Shown here in pieces: positions 51,401-59,506 of a DNA stretch of 64,000 nt (the first letter of the stretch is position 1; every line of letters starts with the position of its first letter). The notes under the pieces were generated by a model that was given only the letters and a program-made list of their open reading frames with translations, did not search any database and was not told the origin of the DNA. The stretch comes from Pseudomonas marginalis (GTDB taxonomy: Bacteria > Pseudomonadota > Gammaproteobacteria > Pseudomonadales > Pseudomonadaceae), in the NCBI RefSeq assembly GCF_008692035.1, contig NZ_VTFG01000003.1:124001-188000 (forward strand). Direction: 5' to 3'. The translations under genes were made by a program, and so were the position numbers.

Positions 51401-54400
51401 CTGTACCTGGCAACGGTCGATGCCCATAACCTGCGGGGCGGCAGCCTGGTGCAAGGCCGGGATGTCAACCTGGTCAGCGGTGGCGATATCGTCAGCGTGG
51501 GCACCTTGAAAGCCTCGCAGGATGTGACCGCCATCAGCGATGGCAGCCTGCTCAATGGCGGCACGATCAGCGCCGGTGACCGCATCAGCCTGCTGGCCAG
51601 CGACAGTATCCGCAATGCGATGGCCGGTGAGATCCGTGGCAGTCACATCGATCTCACCAGCGTGAGCGGCGACATCCTCAACGAACGCATCGCCCACGCC
51701 AGGCATCAGGGCGACGGCACCCTCGTCACCCATCTCGACACCGCCAGCCGGATCAGTGCCGGACAGCAACTCACGCTCAATGCCGGTCGCGACATCACCA
51801 ACCGTGGTGATATCAACAGCGCTGGCGATGCCAGCCTGAGTGCGGGGCGCGACATCAACCTCATCGCCGTCACCGACACCCAGCAGGTCCGCACCACGGA
51901 AAACGGCGGCCACCGCGTCACCCAACACAGCCGCACTGAACAGCTCGGCGCCAACCTCAACGCCGCCGGTAACCTGAGCCTGCACGCCGGGCGCGACATC
52001 ACGCTATTGGCCAGCCAGGCCAACGCCGGCAAAGACCTGACCGTCTCCGCCGGTGGCAACCTCCACCTATTGGCCGCCGCCAACGAAACCGATCATGAGG
52101 TCAACAGCAAACGCGGCGGCGCCAGGGTCCATGAGCAAACCACCCAGGTCCGCCACGTGGGCAGCCAGCTCACCGCCGGCGGCACCCTTACCGCCAGCGC
52201 GGGGCAAGACATCGTGCTGCACGCCAGCCAGGTTCGCAGCGGCAAGGATGCGTATCTGGTGGCCGGTGGGCAGTTGCAGCTGCTGAGTGCCAATGACAGC
52301 GACTACAGCCTGTATGACTACAAGAAAAAAGGCAGCTTCGGCGCACTCAAGACCCAACGCGACGAAGTCACCGACCTGCGCGCGGTGGGCAGCCAGGTCA
52401 CCACTGGCGGCAACCTCAACCTGATCAGCGGCGGTGACCAGCTTTATCAAGGGGCCAGGCTGGAAAGCGCTGCGGACATCGCCATCACCAGTGGTGGAGC
52501 GGTGACCTTCGAAGCGGTGAAGGACCTGCATCAGGAGAGCCACGAGAAGACCAACAACAACGCATTCTGGGTGTCATCCAAGGGCAAGGGCAGCACTGAC
52601 GAAACGCTGCGCCAGAGTCAGCTGGTTGCCGGGGGCGCCATTGCGATCAAAGCCGTCGACGGTTTGAAGATCGACATCAAGCAGGTCAACCAGCAGAGCG
52701 TCACCCAGTCCATCGATGCGATGGTCAAGGCCGACCCGCAATTGGCTTGGCTCAAGGACGCAGAGCAACGCGGGGACGTAAACTGGCGTCAGGTCAGGGA
52801 AGTCCACGACAGCTTCAAGTACAGCCACTCCGGGCTGGGCCCCGCCTCGCAAATGATCATTGCCATCGTGATGTCGGCAGTCATCGGGCCCATGGCAGCG
52901 GCAGCCGCGGGGGGCGGCGTCGGCGGCGCCATGGTCGGTGCAGTAGCCACCGGCGCGTCGACCAATGCCGGCGTCAGCGTGGTCAATAACCGGGGCAATC
53001 TCGGTGCGGTTCTCAAGGATGTGACGGCGTCCGATGCCATCAAGGGCTATGGGATTTCGGCGATCACTGCCGGGCTGACGGTGGGTCATTTCGATCGGTG
53101 GACCGGCACCCACACCCAGACCGACATAGGCAAAATTGTTACATCCGGCTCGCTGGGCACCTGGAGCGGTGTCGGCCAGTTCGCAGCCAACCAGGCGCTG
53201 CAGAACGGCACCTCTGTGTTGCTGAACAAAGCCCTGGGGCAGGGCGGCAGTGTCAGTGACGCGCTGAAAAATGCCTTGTTCAACACCTTGGCGGCCGCCA
53301 GCTTCAACCTGGTCGGGGATTACACGAAAAACCTCCTGGCGGACGGCTCGGCCCCGAAGGTGGTGATTCACGCCATGGTCGGTGGGTTGCTGGCAGAAGC
53401 CACCGGCGGCGACTTCAAAACCGGCGCATTGGCTGCGGCGGCGAGCGAAGCGTTGGTTGGCCACCTGGATGACTTGGTCAAGGGCAACGACAACCTGCTC
53501 ACCATGAGCTCGCAGATCGTCGGCGTGCTCGCGGCTGCGGCGCAGAGCGATACGGACGCAGCCAAGCTGGAGACCGGCAGTTGGGTGGCGAAGAACGCCA
53601 CGCAATACAACTACCTGTCACACAACCAACTGGAGCGAGCCGCCAAGCAGATAACGCGATGCACCGACGCCTCCTGCATCGAAGACGCGACGCGCAAATT
53701 CATAGAACTGAGCCTGCAGCAGGACATTGACGCGATAGTCAGCTGCCAGGCCGACCCCGACTCTTGCGCCGCACGCTCCATGGAAGTCGCCAACACCCAG
53801 GCGAACCTCAACGCCATCCGCGATATCGCTGACGACGCCTCGCCTGAGGCCCGGGCAGCAGTACAGAACCTCATCAACGGCAACTACGAATTCCAGGAAA
53901 TGTTAGCGACCGCCACGACCGAGCACTCGGTGGGTGCGATGGTCGATTCGCTCAAGGCGAAATGGGAACTGAGCGACGCTCAGGCGCAGGACATTGCGGA
54001 CAATTTGAAGATCGCGCTGGCGGTTGGGGTGGGAACTGCGGCGGGGGTGGTGGCTTATAGGCGGGCTGTGGCGGCGGGGGCAAAAGGAACTGCGAGCGGC
54101 TTGTCGTCTGGTGAAACGAAATTAGTCGATAACGGTACACCAGCGGCTGATGATGCGAGTTTTACAGCAACATCCACATCAGGATGGACGAGCATCTCGA
54201 GTGACGCTCGCGCGGTGGTCCGGGACGTCGAGTACTATTCAGGTGTGCCGATGCCCTCTAATCAGCGCACGCAACTTGCAGATGAGTTGCGTCAGGTGGA
54301 TCACACTTATGTCGCGCCCAGAAGCGACTATCAAGCCTTACAGCGTGAATACAATAGCCAGCGAAATAATCTCAAGCGTGAGTGGGAGTTGAATACTGGC

Positions 54401-54592
54401 TTGATATGGCCGAAGACGGAGAGTGGTGTGGATTTCCAAGCGCACCATGTGATACCACAGCAGTATGGTGGACCTAACCAATGGTGGAATTTGCATCCGG
54501 TGCCGGGTGGAAGTGCTCACCAAGGTGGCGTTCATGCCCCAGCAAGTCCAACAACTACAGCATTTCCGCAGAACCCTCCGAGGCGACCATGA
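48428..54592 (+). CDS. two-partner secreted filamentous exoprotein with C-terminal toxin (CdiA-like)
   Basis: Exoprotein of 2054 residues. Signal region to about residue 29, TPS secretion domain (about 30-270) with the conserved VIVANPHGITCNGCGFINTPRATLTTG element, then haemagglutinin-type beta-helix repeats (NHGS/GxLxxxAxxxxNxGxI pattern) to about residue 1400. A Gly/Ala-rich membrane-like stretch (MIIAIVMSAVIGPMAAAAAGG) is near 1490, and a pretoxin-like segment (NYLSHNQLERAAKQIT) near 1730. From about base 54100 base composition falls and the last 150 residues form a variable toxin tip with an HNH-like core, FQAHHVIPQQYGGPNQWWNLHP. The stop overlaps a SUKH-type immunity gene. ATG 48428 has AAGGAA upstream. 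It is shorter than typical CdiA (3000 or more). Confidence 0.9.
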   Translation: MDVRSPFNQCLALSLAGIIFLNPIVAAAAELSVDPASPGTSVGHAPNGVPVVNIAGPNGSGLSHNLFTDYNVGSQGLILNNATQATQHTQLGGVILGNPGLQGRAASVILNEVTGGNRSHLGGYTEVAGQAARVIVANPHGITCNGCGFINTPRATLTTGKPVIEGGRLDHFRVEGGDIAVEGAGLNARNVSQFDLITRTAKLNAQLHADHLTVITGRNDVSADSLQAHAHAEDGRDKPQLAIDASALGGMYAGTIRLVGTEQGVGVRLAGDMASTAGDIVINANGGLSLSHTTSVGALTARAESIDLQGPTFAMGDVDLQAQGDLVVRQTLASAGNVSVEGTSVSNQGKVVSGILEDRRIAGKQLTIQAQRLDNQGELNASGHLEITSGSVDNNGRIAADSARVDARQTLRNRGQVVTARELDIVAHHAVNHAGTIHAEGDLSLVADTVDNSGKIVGAGSELSIAAGTFTNAGELLGDHHLQLQIDGDLKNTGLIAAKGDAVISASNLTQDHGQILSGQDIQLRVRDVLHNLGVLSAAWHMQINAAQLNNHGSVGSQGHFLLTANVTNTGLLFSGGDLHVRGEHFSNLEGDLYSVGDFSFSGTRFSNLSGSVETEGNLHINAREFENARTHLALERELVGGSIQWVCGQHCDGDDSFKRGTIYISETWRETAAPNSTQAARLVAGKHLSIDAHTLENRYSLLAANGDMHLAAHRLINQGAASQTGTSSTIIGTPGRIDKALWDQMEFHDLPAFNNAPFDPVRFAELKARSTGEGFSNPGTLTTWREDGRAVYAATLQAGGSLNLQASEYLQNGTLRENTLAQLTGETGHNPNDLELSPDRLSEDLTQPPEFQLPSGEYGLFIPSRNPGSPYLIETNPLFTHLANFLSSQYLLDKIGYNNDEAWRRLGDGYYESRLIRDAVLAKTGQRFLAGLESDEEQFRYLMDNGLSARDSLQLSVGVGLTAQQVTALTHDIVWMEKRQVQGEDVLVPVLYLATVDAHNLRGGSLVQGRDVNLVSGGDIVSVGTLKASQDVTAISDGSLLNGGTISAGDRISLLASDSIRNAMAGEIRGSHIDLTSVSGDILNERIAHARHQGDGTLVTHLDTASRISAGQQLTLNAGRDITNRGDINSAGDASLSAGRDINLIAVTDTQQVRTTENGGHRVTQHSRTEQLGANLNAAGNLSLHAGRDITLLASQANAGKDLTVSAGGNLHLLAAANETDHEVNSKRGGARVHEQTTQVRHVGSQLTAGGTLTASAGQDIVLHASQVRSGKDAYLVAGGQLQLLSANDSDYSLYDYKKKGSFGALKTQRDEVTDLRAVGSQVTTGGNLNLISGGDQLYQGARLESAADIAITSGGAVTFEAVKDLHQESHEKTNNNAFWVSSKGKGSTDETLRQSQLVAGGAIAIKAVDGLKIDIKQVNQQSVTQSIDAMVKADPQLAWLKDAEQRGDVNWRQVREVHDSFKYSHSGLGPASQMIIAIVMSAVIGPMAAAAAGGGVGGAMVGAVATGASTNAGVSVVNNRGNLGAVLKDVTASDAIKGYGISAITAGLTVGHFDRWTGTHTQTDIGKIVTSGSLGTWSGVGQFAANQALQNGTSVLLNKALGQGGSVSDALKNALFNTLAAASFNLVGDYTKNLLADGSAPKVVIHAMVGGLLAEATGGDFKTGALAAAASEALVGHLDDLVKGNDNLLTMSSQIVGVLAAAAQSDTDAAKLETGSWVAKNATQYNYLSHNQLERAAKQITRCTDASCIEDATRKFIELSLQQDIDAIVSCQADPDSCAARSMEVANTQANLNAIRDIADDASPEARAAVQNLINGNYEFQEMLATATTEHSVGAMVDSLKAKWELSDAQAQDIADNLKIALAVGVGTAAGVVAYRRAVAAGAKGTASGLSSGETKLVDNGTPAADDASFTATSTSGWTSISSDARAVVRDVEYYSGVPMPSNQRTQLADELRQVDHTYVAPRSDYQALQREYNSQRNNLKREWELNTGLIWPKTESGVDFQAHHVIPQQYGGPNQWWNLHPVPGGSAHQGGVHAPASPTTTAFPQNPPRRP

Positions 54593-55113
54593 CCATGTAC
54601 GAAAAATTAGAAGCCTTCAATGCACTCGCATGCGTGCTATTAGAGCGTCTGACCCCTGTTTCTTCTGATGACGTGAGTGGGATGCGACAGCAGTGGCCAG
54701 CAGCTCCCGATGATTACTTTACTTTTATGCAGGAGCGGGGGCATGGTGAGATAAAGGAGGACGACTGCGCGCTGTCGCTTTTGACTATTCAACCCATATT
54801 GTGTCCTGCGGCAGACTACTTTGGTGATGATGGGTTTTATAAAGACGGACCCTATGAATCGGGTGCTAAGGGCGAGGTGTGGCTGTTCGGCTGGGATAGC
54901 ACCGGGACTGCTTTCGGTTTCGACAGTGGAGACAGCTGGCGATTGTTGGAAATCGACAATATGCGTTGGATAACGCGACTTGACTTGTCGTTTCGTCAGT
55001 TCGTCGAAGGGTTGTTGGTTTGTTATCCGCAGCGGCCGATAAGCTTTGCGAATGGAGTTTGGCGCGACTCGGGAGATGTTTCTTACACCCTGTCGGAGCT
55101 TCGTTGGTTGTAA
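54589..55113 (+). CDS. SMI1/KNR4 (SUKH) family immunity protein (CdiI-like)
   Basis: Cytoplasmic protein of 174 residues. The SUKH signature WPAAPDDYFTFMQERGHGEI lies near residues 35-55, followed by FGDDGFY, EVWLFGWDSTGTAFGFDSGD and a C-terminal helix (SFRQFVEGLLV). SUKH proteins are common immunity partners of nuclease toxins. Its ATG overlaps the exoprotein stop (ATGA), so it is made together with the toxin, and it is AT-richer than the flanking housekeeping genes. It should neutralise the HNH-like C-terminal domain of the preceding gene in the producer and its kin. Confidence 0.85.
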   Translation: MTMYEKLEAFNALACVLLERLTPVSSDDVSGMRQQWPAAPDDYFTFMQERGHGEIKEDDCALSLLTIQPILCPAADYFGDDGFYKDGPYESGAKGEVWLFGWDSTGTAFGFDSGDSWRLLEIDNMRWITRLDLSFRQFVEGLLVCYPQRPISFANGVWRDSGDVSYTLSELRWL

Positions 55114-55206
55114 TGGTGGCTATGAGCTAACCGGTGACTGGGGGCGAGTAGCTATTAAGGGAGAAGCTGTAGATGTAATTGTGGAATATTAGTTGGTCAA
55201 AAAGCC

Positions 55207-55529
55207 ATGGATGGAACAGTTCTTCTAAAGTTTGCATGGAGTCGACTTCTAGGAGGTGGCGAAAAATTAATATACTCCTCGAAAAAGATTGCGTTCATTA
55301 GTGCTCATTATTTGCTGATGGGGATTTTGGTGACCTTGAAAGGATAGAGCTGGAAGGTTTTAACAAGCTAGGAACTGTCGAATTTTGGTCTAAAGGTTGG
55401 GTGGGTATTGATATATATGACTGTGCTCTTGATGAGCAGGTTATGAATGTGTTGCTTTCTCCAGAAGAGGAAGAATCTGTTTCTCAGGCATTTGAGAGTT
55501 TTGTAAGGATATTGACGCAAGATAGTTGA
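55207..55529 (+). pseudogene. frameshifted orphan immunity-type gene
   Basis: Frame one starts at ATG 55207 (MDGTVLLKFAWSRLLGG) and continues to about 55300. A second frame takes over (SLFADGDFGDLERIE ... VGIDIYDCALDEQVMNVLLS) and ends with TGA at 55529. The total span is not a multiple of three, so at least one indel is involved. Acidic, small and AT-rich, it resembles polymorphic-toxin immunity proteins in character; the family is not recognised. Confidence 0.55.
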
Positions 55530-55641
55530 TGGTGCAAAAGGCGCAGTAACGGCTCTAGAGACAACCAGTCCTGTTGTCGTGACTGGGAAGTGCGCAATTG
55601 ATAAGGTACAAAGTTACGAGGGGGCTCTTCGAGACGTATAG
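55516..55641 (+). pseudogene. orphan toxin C-terminus fragment
   Basis: A 41-codon open stretch without start (KIVDGAKGAVTALETTSPVV ... VQSYEGALRDV) that stops directly before the ATG of the next small gene (TAGATG). This is the arrangement of a displaced CdiA C-terminal module followed by its immunity gene. Toxin family unknown; too short to be a complete domain. Confidence 0.5.
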
Positions 55642-55818
55642 ATGGCCCGTCTGTTTCACGCTGTCATATATCACGGTGATATTGACGGCTGGAGAAAGGA
55701 TATTAAAGCCGGTGCCGAAGGCCTCGGGTTGCTGCTGGCTCGAATCGAAGGTAATCAATTTGTTATTACCGATGGCCGCTCCATTCCTCTTTCAGAGTGC
55801 AAAATAGAGTTCTCTTAA
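55642..55818 (+). CDS. small orphan immunity-like protein (58 residues)
   Basis: Intact small frame encoding MARLFHAVIYHGDIDGWRKD and ending SIPLSECKIEFS. It follows the toxin fragment with no gap and is followed by a strong terminator at 55832. Size, position and composition fit an orphan immunity protein kept after its toxin decayed. No close family comes to mind, and the ribosome site is weak. Confidence 0.5.
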   Translation: MARLFHAVIYHGDIDGWRKDIKAGAEGLGLLLARIEGNQFVITDGRSIPLSECKIEFS

Positions 55819-55831
55819 ACTTGCTCCACTG

Positions 55832-55857
55832 ACACCGGCCTTGCGCCGGTGTTTTTG
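55832..55857 (+). terminator. rho-independent terminator after the CDI locus
   Basis: ACACCGGC-CTTGC-GCCGGTGT stem-loop followed by TTTTT. It closes the rightward transcript of exoprotein, immunity gene and orphan modules. Confidence 0.85.
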
Positions 55858-55916
55858 CACCCTACCTGCACACTTTCTGCAGTTAAGTGGGGGGTAAACG
55901 GGGTCTGACCGAGTGA

Positions 55917-56063
55917 TCTCCAGATCACCCAACAGGTGTTCCAACGCTAATCTCAGAGACAAAGTTGACTCAAGGCGCAGGAAGATATAACTATGTCGTT
56001 CTTCAGGATGGTCAGTTAGTGAACCGACTGCTCTGCAATGGCTTGCGCTCGACAACTACATGA
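55917..56063 (+). pseudogene. second orphan toxin fragment
   Basis: Open stretch beginning after TGA 55914 and reading SPDHPTGVPTLISETKLTQG, then AGRYNYVVLQDGQLV, which looks like the start of a polymorphic-toxin tip. After that the frame loses protein character and stops at 56061. An alternative frame (SEPTALQWLALDNYM) continues instead, so a frameshift may be present. It lies just upstream of the hxcW stop on the opposite strand. Confidence 0.4.
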
Positions 56064-56083
56064 GAAGCGCGAGTGGGGGACGG

Positions 56084-56695
56084 CTATCTCAGTGGCCCCA
56101 CCACCTGCCGATACTTCTCCACCCCCTGCGGCGTCTCCCGCACCAAACTGATCTCCAGTCCCAACGGATCCTCACGCCGATTCCCGCTCAACTGCCGCCA
56201 GCCCTTATCCGCCTCCCACACCCGCACCTGCAAATCACGGACCCCGCTCAACACCACCACGCCATCTTTCGCCGCCGGCAGCGGATAGCGATCCCGCGCG
56301 GGTGCGGCAGCGCGATACAAACTGTCGCCCTTTAGCCACCAGCGCACCCGTTGCAGGCCATCGCCGGCGATGGGTGCGCTGCGAATGATGTCCAGGCGAA
56401 AGCCTTTGCTGTCGGAACTGCGCACGGTGACCGCCGCCAGTCCATCGAGCTTTTCTGCACTGTTCTTTGAGGGCTCCGGGGTGTTCAGTTCGACGCCGGC
56501 GCGCAGGCTGATGTCGCGCTGCAGTTGGTTGAGGGCGCGCAGCAGCACTTCGGTCTGTTCGCTGCTCGCCTGCAGGTGCTGGTCGGCGCGGGTGACGCTG
56601 TCCAGGCCGCGCCAGGCGATTACGCTGACCACGGCCATAAGCATGATCGCGACCATCACTTCGATCAGGGTAAAGCCTTGCTCGGAGCGCTTCAT
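56084..56695 (-). CDS. hxcW: type II secretion minor pseudopilin GspJ (HxcW)
   Basis: Pseudopilin of 203 residues with a prepilin peptidase site KRSEQG/FTLIEVMVAIML (Glu at +5) and a long hydrophobic N-helix. The GspJ-type globular part contains LQRDISLRAGVEL and VRWWLKGDSLYR. Its ATG overlaps the hxcU stop (ATGA). The gene order hxcW-hxcU / hxcP / hxcV / hxcT-X-Y-Z-Q-R is that of the Hxc system of P. aeruginosa. Confidence 0.9.
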   Translation of the reverse strand: MKRSEQGFTLIEVMVAIMLMAVVSVIAWRGLDSVTRADQHLQASSEQTEVLLRALNQLQRDISLRAGVELNTPEPSKNSAEKLDGLAAVTVRSSDSKGFRLDIIRSAPIAGDGLQRVRWWLKGDSLYRAAAPARDRYPLPAAKDGVVVLSGVRDLQVRVWEADKGWRQLSGNRREDPLGLEISLVRETPQGVEKYRQVVGPLR

Positions 56696-57144
56696 GGCTG
56701 GCTCACTACGCGCATCAAGCCGGCGGTGTCGCGTTGCAGGCTGAGGCTGTGTTGGCCGTCGGACAGCACGATGCGCACGGGTGGGTTGATCCATTCGGCG
56801 TCGAGCACCAGGGTTTGCCGGGGTTCGATATTGATGTGCATCGGCGTGCTTTCCCACAGGCGCGGGCGCAGTTGGGTGTCGCCCTGGAACGCTTCGACGC
56901 CACTGCCATCGTCGGTTCGACGGTTGAAGCGAAAGCCCTTGGCGTCGGCGCGCCAGGTGATCGGGCGGCCGTCCGCGCGGGCTTCGGCCTGGGCCACTTG
57001 CAGCAGTTGGCTCAGGCGCTCGGCGTCCTTGCGCAGCAGGTGCAGCGGGTCGGGCTTGATGGTCAGGCTGATGGCGGCGCTGGCAATGCCGATGATCACC
57101 AGCACCACCATCAACTCGATCAGGGTGAAGCCTTGCTGTTTCAT
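56692..57144 (-). CDS. hxcU: type II secretion minor pseudopilin GspH (HxcU)
   Basis: Pseudopilin of 150 residues. MKQQG/FTLIELMVVLVIIGI is the cleavage and helix segment with Glu at +5; a GspH-like C-terminal domain follows (ARADGRPITWRADAKGFRF). It is the first gene of the leftward pair, facing hxcP across a 93-bp divergent promoter region, in which I see no clear PhoB site. Confidence 0.9.
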   Translation of the reverse strand: MKQQGFTLIELMVVLVIIGIASAAISLTIKPDPLHLLRKDAERLSQLLQVAQAEARADGRPITWRADAKGFRFNRRTDDGSGVEAFQGDTQLRPRLWESTPMHINIEPRQTLVLDAEWINPPVRIVLSDGQHSLSLQRDTAGLMRVVSQP

Positions 57145-57237
57145 CGGTAGGCCCCTCGAAAGCTGGTGAGCTTGTGAAATAAAAACGTGCGAATTGGCCT
57201 GTAGGCTGGTGCCATGGACAAACAGGAGGTCCTTCCC

Positions 57238-57669
57238 ATGGCATTCACCCTGCGTTTCTCACCGGCCCACGGTGTGCAGATCGTGGCGTTGCTGGCGGCA
57301 TTGGCCGGTGTGGCGGTCTGGACGCCGCTGCTGCTGACGTCCGCCGAGTCCCATACGCCCCAGGCCGCGCCCCAGGTGCTGGCGGCGCGCAGCGATAACC
57401 CGGCGCTGCAATGGTTTTCCAATGCGCCGGCGGCGTTGCAGGTCAAGGTCTCTGGGGTGCTGGCCGGGGCGCGCGGTGCGGTGGCGATCCTCAGTCTCAA
57501 CGACGGCCCGCCGCGCAGTTTCCTGCTGGGCGAGCGCCTCAGTCCCGGCGTGCGGCTCACGGCCATCGAAGGCGACGGGGTCGAGATCGAGAGCGGCGGC
57601 GAGAAGCTGCGCGTCAACCTCGACAAGTTGCCCGATGGGCCGGCCTTGCCGCGGCTCACTCGGCCCTGA
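57238..57669 (+). CDS. hxcP: type II secretion inner-membrane protein GspC (HxcP)
   Basis: Short GspC-type protein of 143 residues: one N-terminal membrane segment (IVALLAALAGVAVWTPLLL) and a periplasmic homology region (LQVKVSGVLAGARGAVAILSLND, FLLGERLSPGVRLTAIEGDGV). It links the inner-membrane platform to the secretin. No PDZ or coiled-coil domain follows, which is typical for HxcP. ATG 57238 with AGGAGGT 8 nt upstream is chosen over ATG 57214. The 3' end overlaps the convergent hxcV by 14 bp. Confidence 0.87.
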   Translation: MAFTLRFSPAHGVQIVALLAALAGVAVWTPLLLTSAESHTPQAAPQVLAARSDNPALQWFSNAPAALQVKVSGVLAGARGAVAILSLNDGPPRSFLLGERLSPGVRLTAIEGDGVEIESGGEKLRVNLDKLPDGPALPRLTRP

Positions 57670-58021
57670 CCTGTGTCTCCACGCGGGCCAGCGGCGGCGC
57701 CTCGCGGCTGGCGTCCAGCACCTGCACGTTGACTTGAAACAGGCGGCCATCGCGATTGATGGTCTGCTCGCACCGCAGTTTCAAGCGCCCCTGGTCACAG
57801 CTGAAGGTCTTTGTGCCGTCGCGCAAATGCCCCTCCAGGCGCAACTCCGCCAGGCGACTCTGCGCCGCCAGCAACCCCATGGATTTGTCCCGCAGCAGGC
57901 CGTTGCCCTGGGTCATCAACCCGGCCACGCGGATGGCAGCGGCCATCGCCACAGCGATAATCGCCAGCGCCACCAGCACCTCGATCAGGGTAAAACCTTG
58001 CTCCTTGCGACGGCCGTACAT
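57656..58021 (-). CDS. hxcV: type II secretion minor pseudopilin GspI (HxcV)
   Basis: Pseudopilin of 121 residues: KEQG/FTLIEVLVALAIIAVAM cleavage site and helix, then the GspI pattern LLAAQSRLAELRLEG and FQVNVQV. It is oriented opposite to its neighbours hxcP and hxcT, the same inversion found in P. aeruginosa. It needs its own promoter in the 58.02-58.17 kb interval. Confidence 0.88.
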   Translation of the reverse strand: MYGRRKEQGFTLIEVLVALAIIAVAMAAAIRVAGLMTQGNGLLRDKSMGLLAAQSRLAELRLEGHLRDGTKTFSCDQGRLKLRCEQTINRDGRLFQVNVQVLDASREAPPLARVETQVRAE

Positions 58022-58169
58022 GGCGTTCTCAAAGCCGGGAAACAGGCCCGCAGACTAGCGCCGGCAGTTGACCGATTGGCGACCGAAACTCCCGAGGATT
58101 TTCAATACGACTGACATGTGTTCTTGCAACACTGCGCCACGAAATGTACCCAAGCCAAGGAATGTCGAG

Positions 58170-58619
58170 ATGGATATCGCGCGCCTAACATCCCCATTGC
58201 CAGGCCCTCGCGGCCAGCGTGGCTTCACCTTGATCGAGATCATGGTGGTGGTGGTCATCCTCGGGATCCTCGCGGCGATGGTGGTGCCCAAGGTCCTCGA
58301 TCGCCCGGACCAGGCGCGGGCCACCGCCGCGAAACAGGACATCGGCGGGTTGATGCAGGCGTTGAAGCTGTATCGCCTCGATCACGGCACCTACCCGAGC
58401 ATGAACCAGGGCCTGAAAGTGCTGGTGGAGCGCCCGGCGGATGCCAAGAACAGCAACTGGCGCGCCTACCTCGAGCGTTTGCCCAACGATCCCTGGGGCC
58501 ATCCGTATCACTACCTCAACCCGGGCGCCAACGGTGAGGTCGATGTGTTCTCCCTGGGCGCCGACGGCCAACCGGATGGCGATGGCGTGAATGCCGATAT
58601 CGGCTCCTGGCAGTTGTAA
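58170..58619 (+). CDS. hxcT: type II secretion major pseudopilin GspG (HxcT)
   Basis: Major pseudopilin of 149 residues. Leader MDIARLTSPLPGPRGQRG of 18 residues is long for the family, then FTLIEIMVVVVILGILAAMVVPKVL with Glu at +5. The C-terminal Ca-binding loop (DPWGHPYHYLNPGANGEVDVFSLGADG read in parts) is conserved. ATG 58170 has AAGGA upstream. It heads the rightward operon hxcT-X-Y-Z-Q-R. Confidence 0.93.
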   Translation: MDIARLTSPLPGPRGQRGFTLIEIMVVVVILGILAAMVVPKVLDRPDQARATAAKQDIGGLMQALKLYRLDHGTYPSMNQGLKVLVERPADAKNSNWRAYLERLPNDPWGHPYHYLNPGANGEVDVFSLGADGQPDGDGVNADIGSWQL

Positions 58620-58627
58620 GGCGTGCC

Positions 58628-59506
58628 ATGAAAGGGTATTCGCCCCCAGCGGCGAAGCAGCGCGGCATGGCGATTATCAGTGCCTTGCTGATCGCGGCGG
58701 TGGTGGCGGTGATCGCCGGCGGCATGCTCACGCGCCAGACCGTATTCACCCGCAGCCTGGAAGCCGAACAGTCGCGCGTGCAGGGCCAATGGCTGTTGCT
58801 CGGTGGCCTTGAACGCAGCCGGCAGATGCTCTGGGAGGCGCGCCAGAAGGACGTGCTGACCCGCCTTGACCAGCCCTGGGCGCGGGCCCAGACCGGCGTG
58901 TTCGAGGGGCGGATCGACGATGAACAGGGCAAGTTCAACCTGCGCAACCTGGTTAACCGCCAACAGCCCGACGCCGAGCAATTGCAGAGCTTCGAGCGCC
59001 TGTGCCGCACCCTGGGCGTGGCCCCGGCCGTGAGCCGGCGCATCAGCCAGCGGGTGATTGCCTCCTACGAACAGAACGGGCAGCCCGCCAAATACCCGAT
59101 GCTGCGCAGCCTCGACGACCTCAGTGGCCTCGAAGGCCTGACCCCGGAGGTGTTGCAGCGCCTGCAGGCGTACGTCAGCGTGCTGCCCGGCAATACCTGG
59201 GTCAACGGCAACACCGCCAGCGCCGAAGTGCTCAGCGCGGTGGTGCCGCAGCTCAGCCTGTCCCAGGCCCACGGGCTGGTGGCCGAGCGCGACAACGGGC
59301 ATTGGTTTATCAACCGTGGGGATTTCGTCAACCGTCTGCACTTGCCCCAGGTGGAGTTGGAAGCGGTGCAAGTGGGCATTACCAGCGAGTGGTTTCGCCT
59401 CCAGGGCCAGGCGCGACGCGAGCGCCGGCGGGTGACGATCGACGCGTTGCTGCACCGCCCCGAAGACCGTGAGCCCAGGGTGATCTGGTCGCGGGTGGGC
59501 GTATGA
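58628..59506 (+). CDS. hxcX: type II secretion minor pseudopilin GspK (HxcX)
   Basis: Large pseudopilin of 292 residues. KQRG/MAIISALLIAAVVAV is the leader and helix; as in other GspK proteins the Glu at +5 is absent. The inserted helical domain includes GLEGLTPEVLQRLQAYVSVLP and NVNTAS-type TWVNGNTASAEVLSAV. It caps the pseudopilus tip together with GspI and GspJ. The stop overlaps the hxcY start (ATGA). Confidence 0.92.
   Translation: MKGYSPPAAKQRGMAIISALLIAAVVAVIAGGMLTRQTVFTRSLEAEQSRVQGQWLLLGGLERSRQMLWEARQKDVLTRLDQPWARAQTGVFEGRIDDEQGKFNLRNLVNRQQPDAEQLQSFERLCRTLGVAPAVSRRISQRVIASYEQNGQPAKYPMLRSLDDLSGLEGLTPEVLQRLQAYVSVLPGNTWVNGNTASAEVLSAVVPQLSLSQAHGLVAERDNGHWFINRGDFVNRLHLPQVELEAVQVGITSEWFRLQGQARRERRRVTIDALLHRPEDREPRVIWSRVGV

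Noticed and set aside
47642..51985. Two very long minus-strand open frames opposite the TpsB and exoprotein genes
   Set aside because: They mirror repetitive beta-helix coding sequence; no start signals or motifs. The plus-strand proteins are clearly real.
54465..54668. Small plus-strand frame across the toxin/immunity junction
   Set aside because: Out of phase with both well-supported proteins and without similarity of its own.
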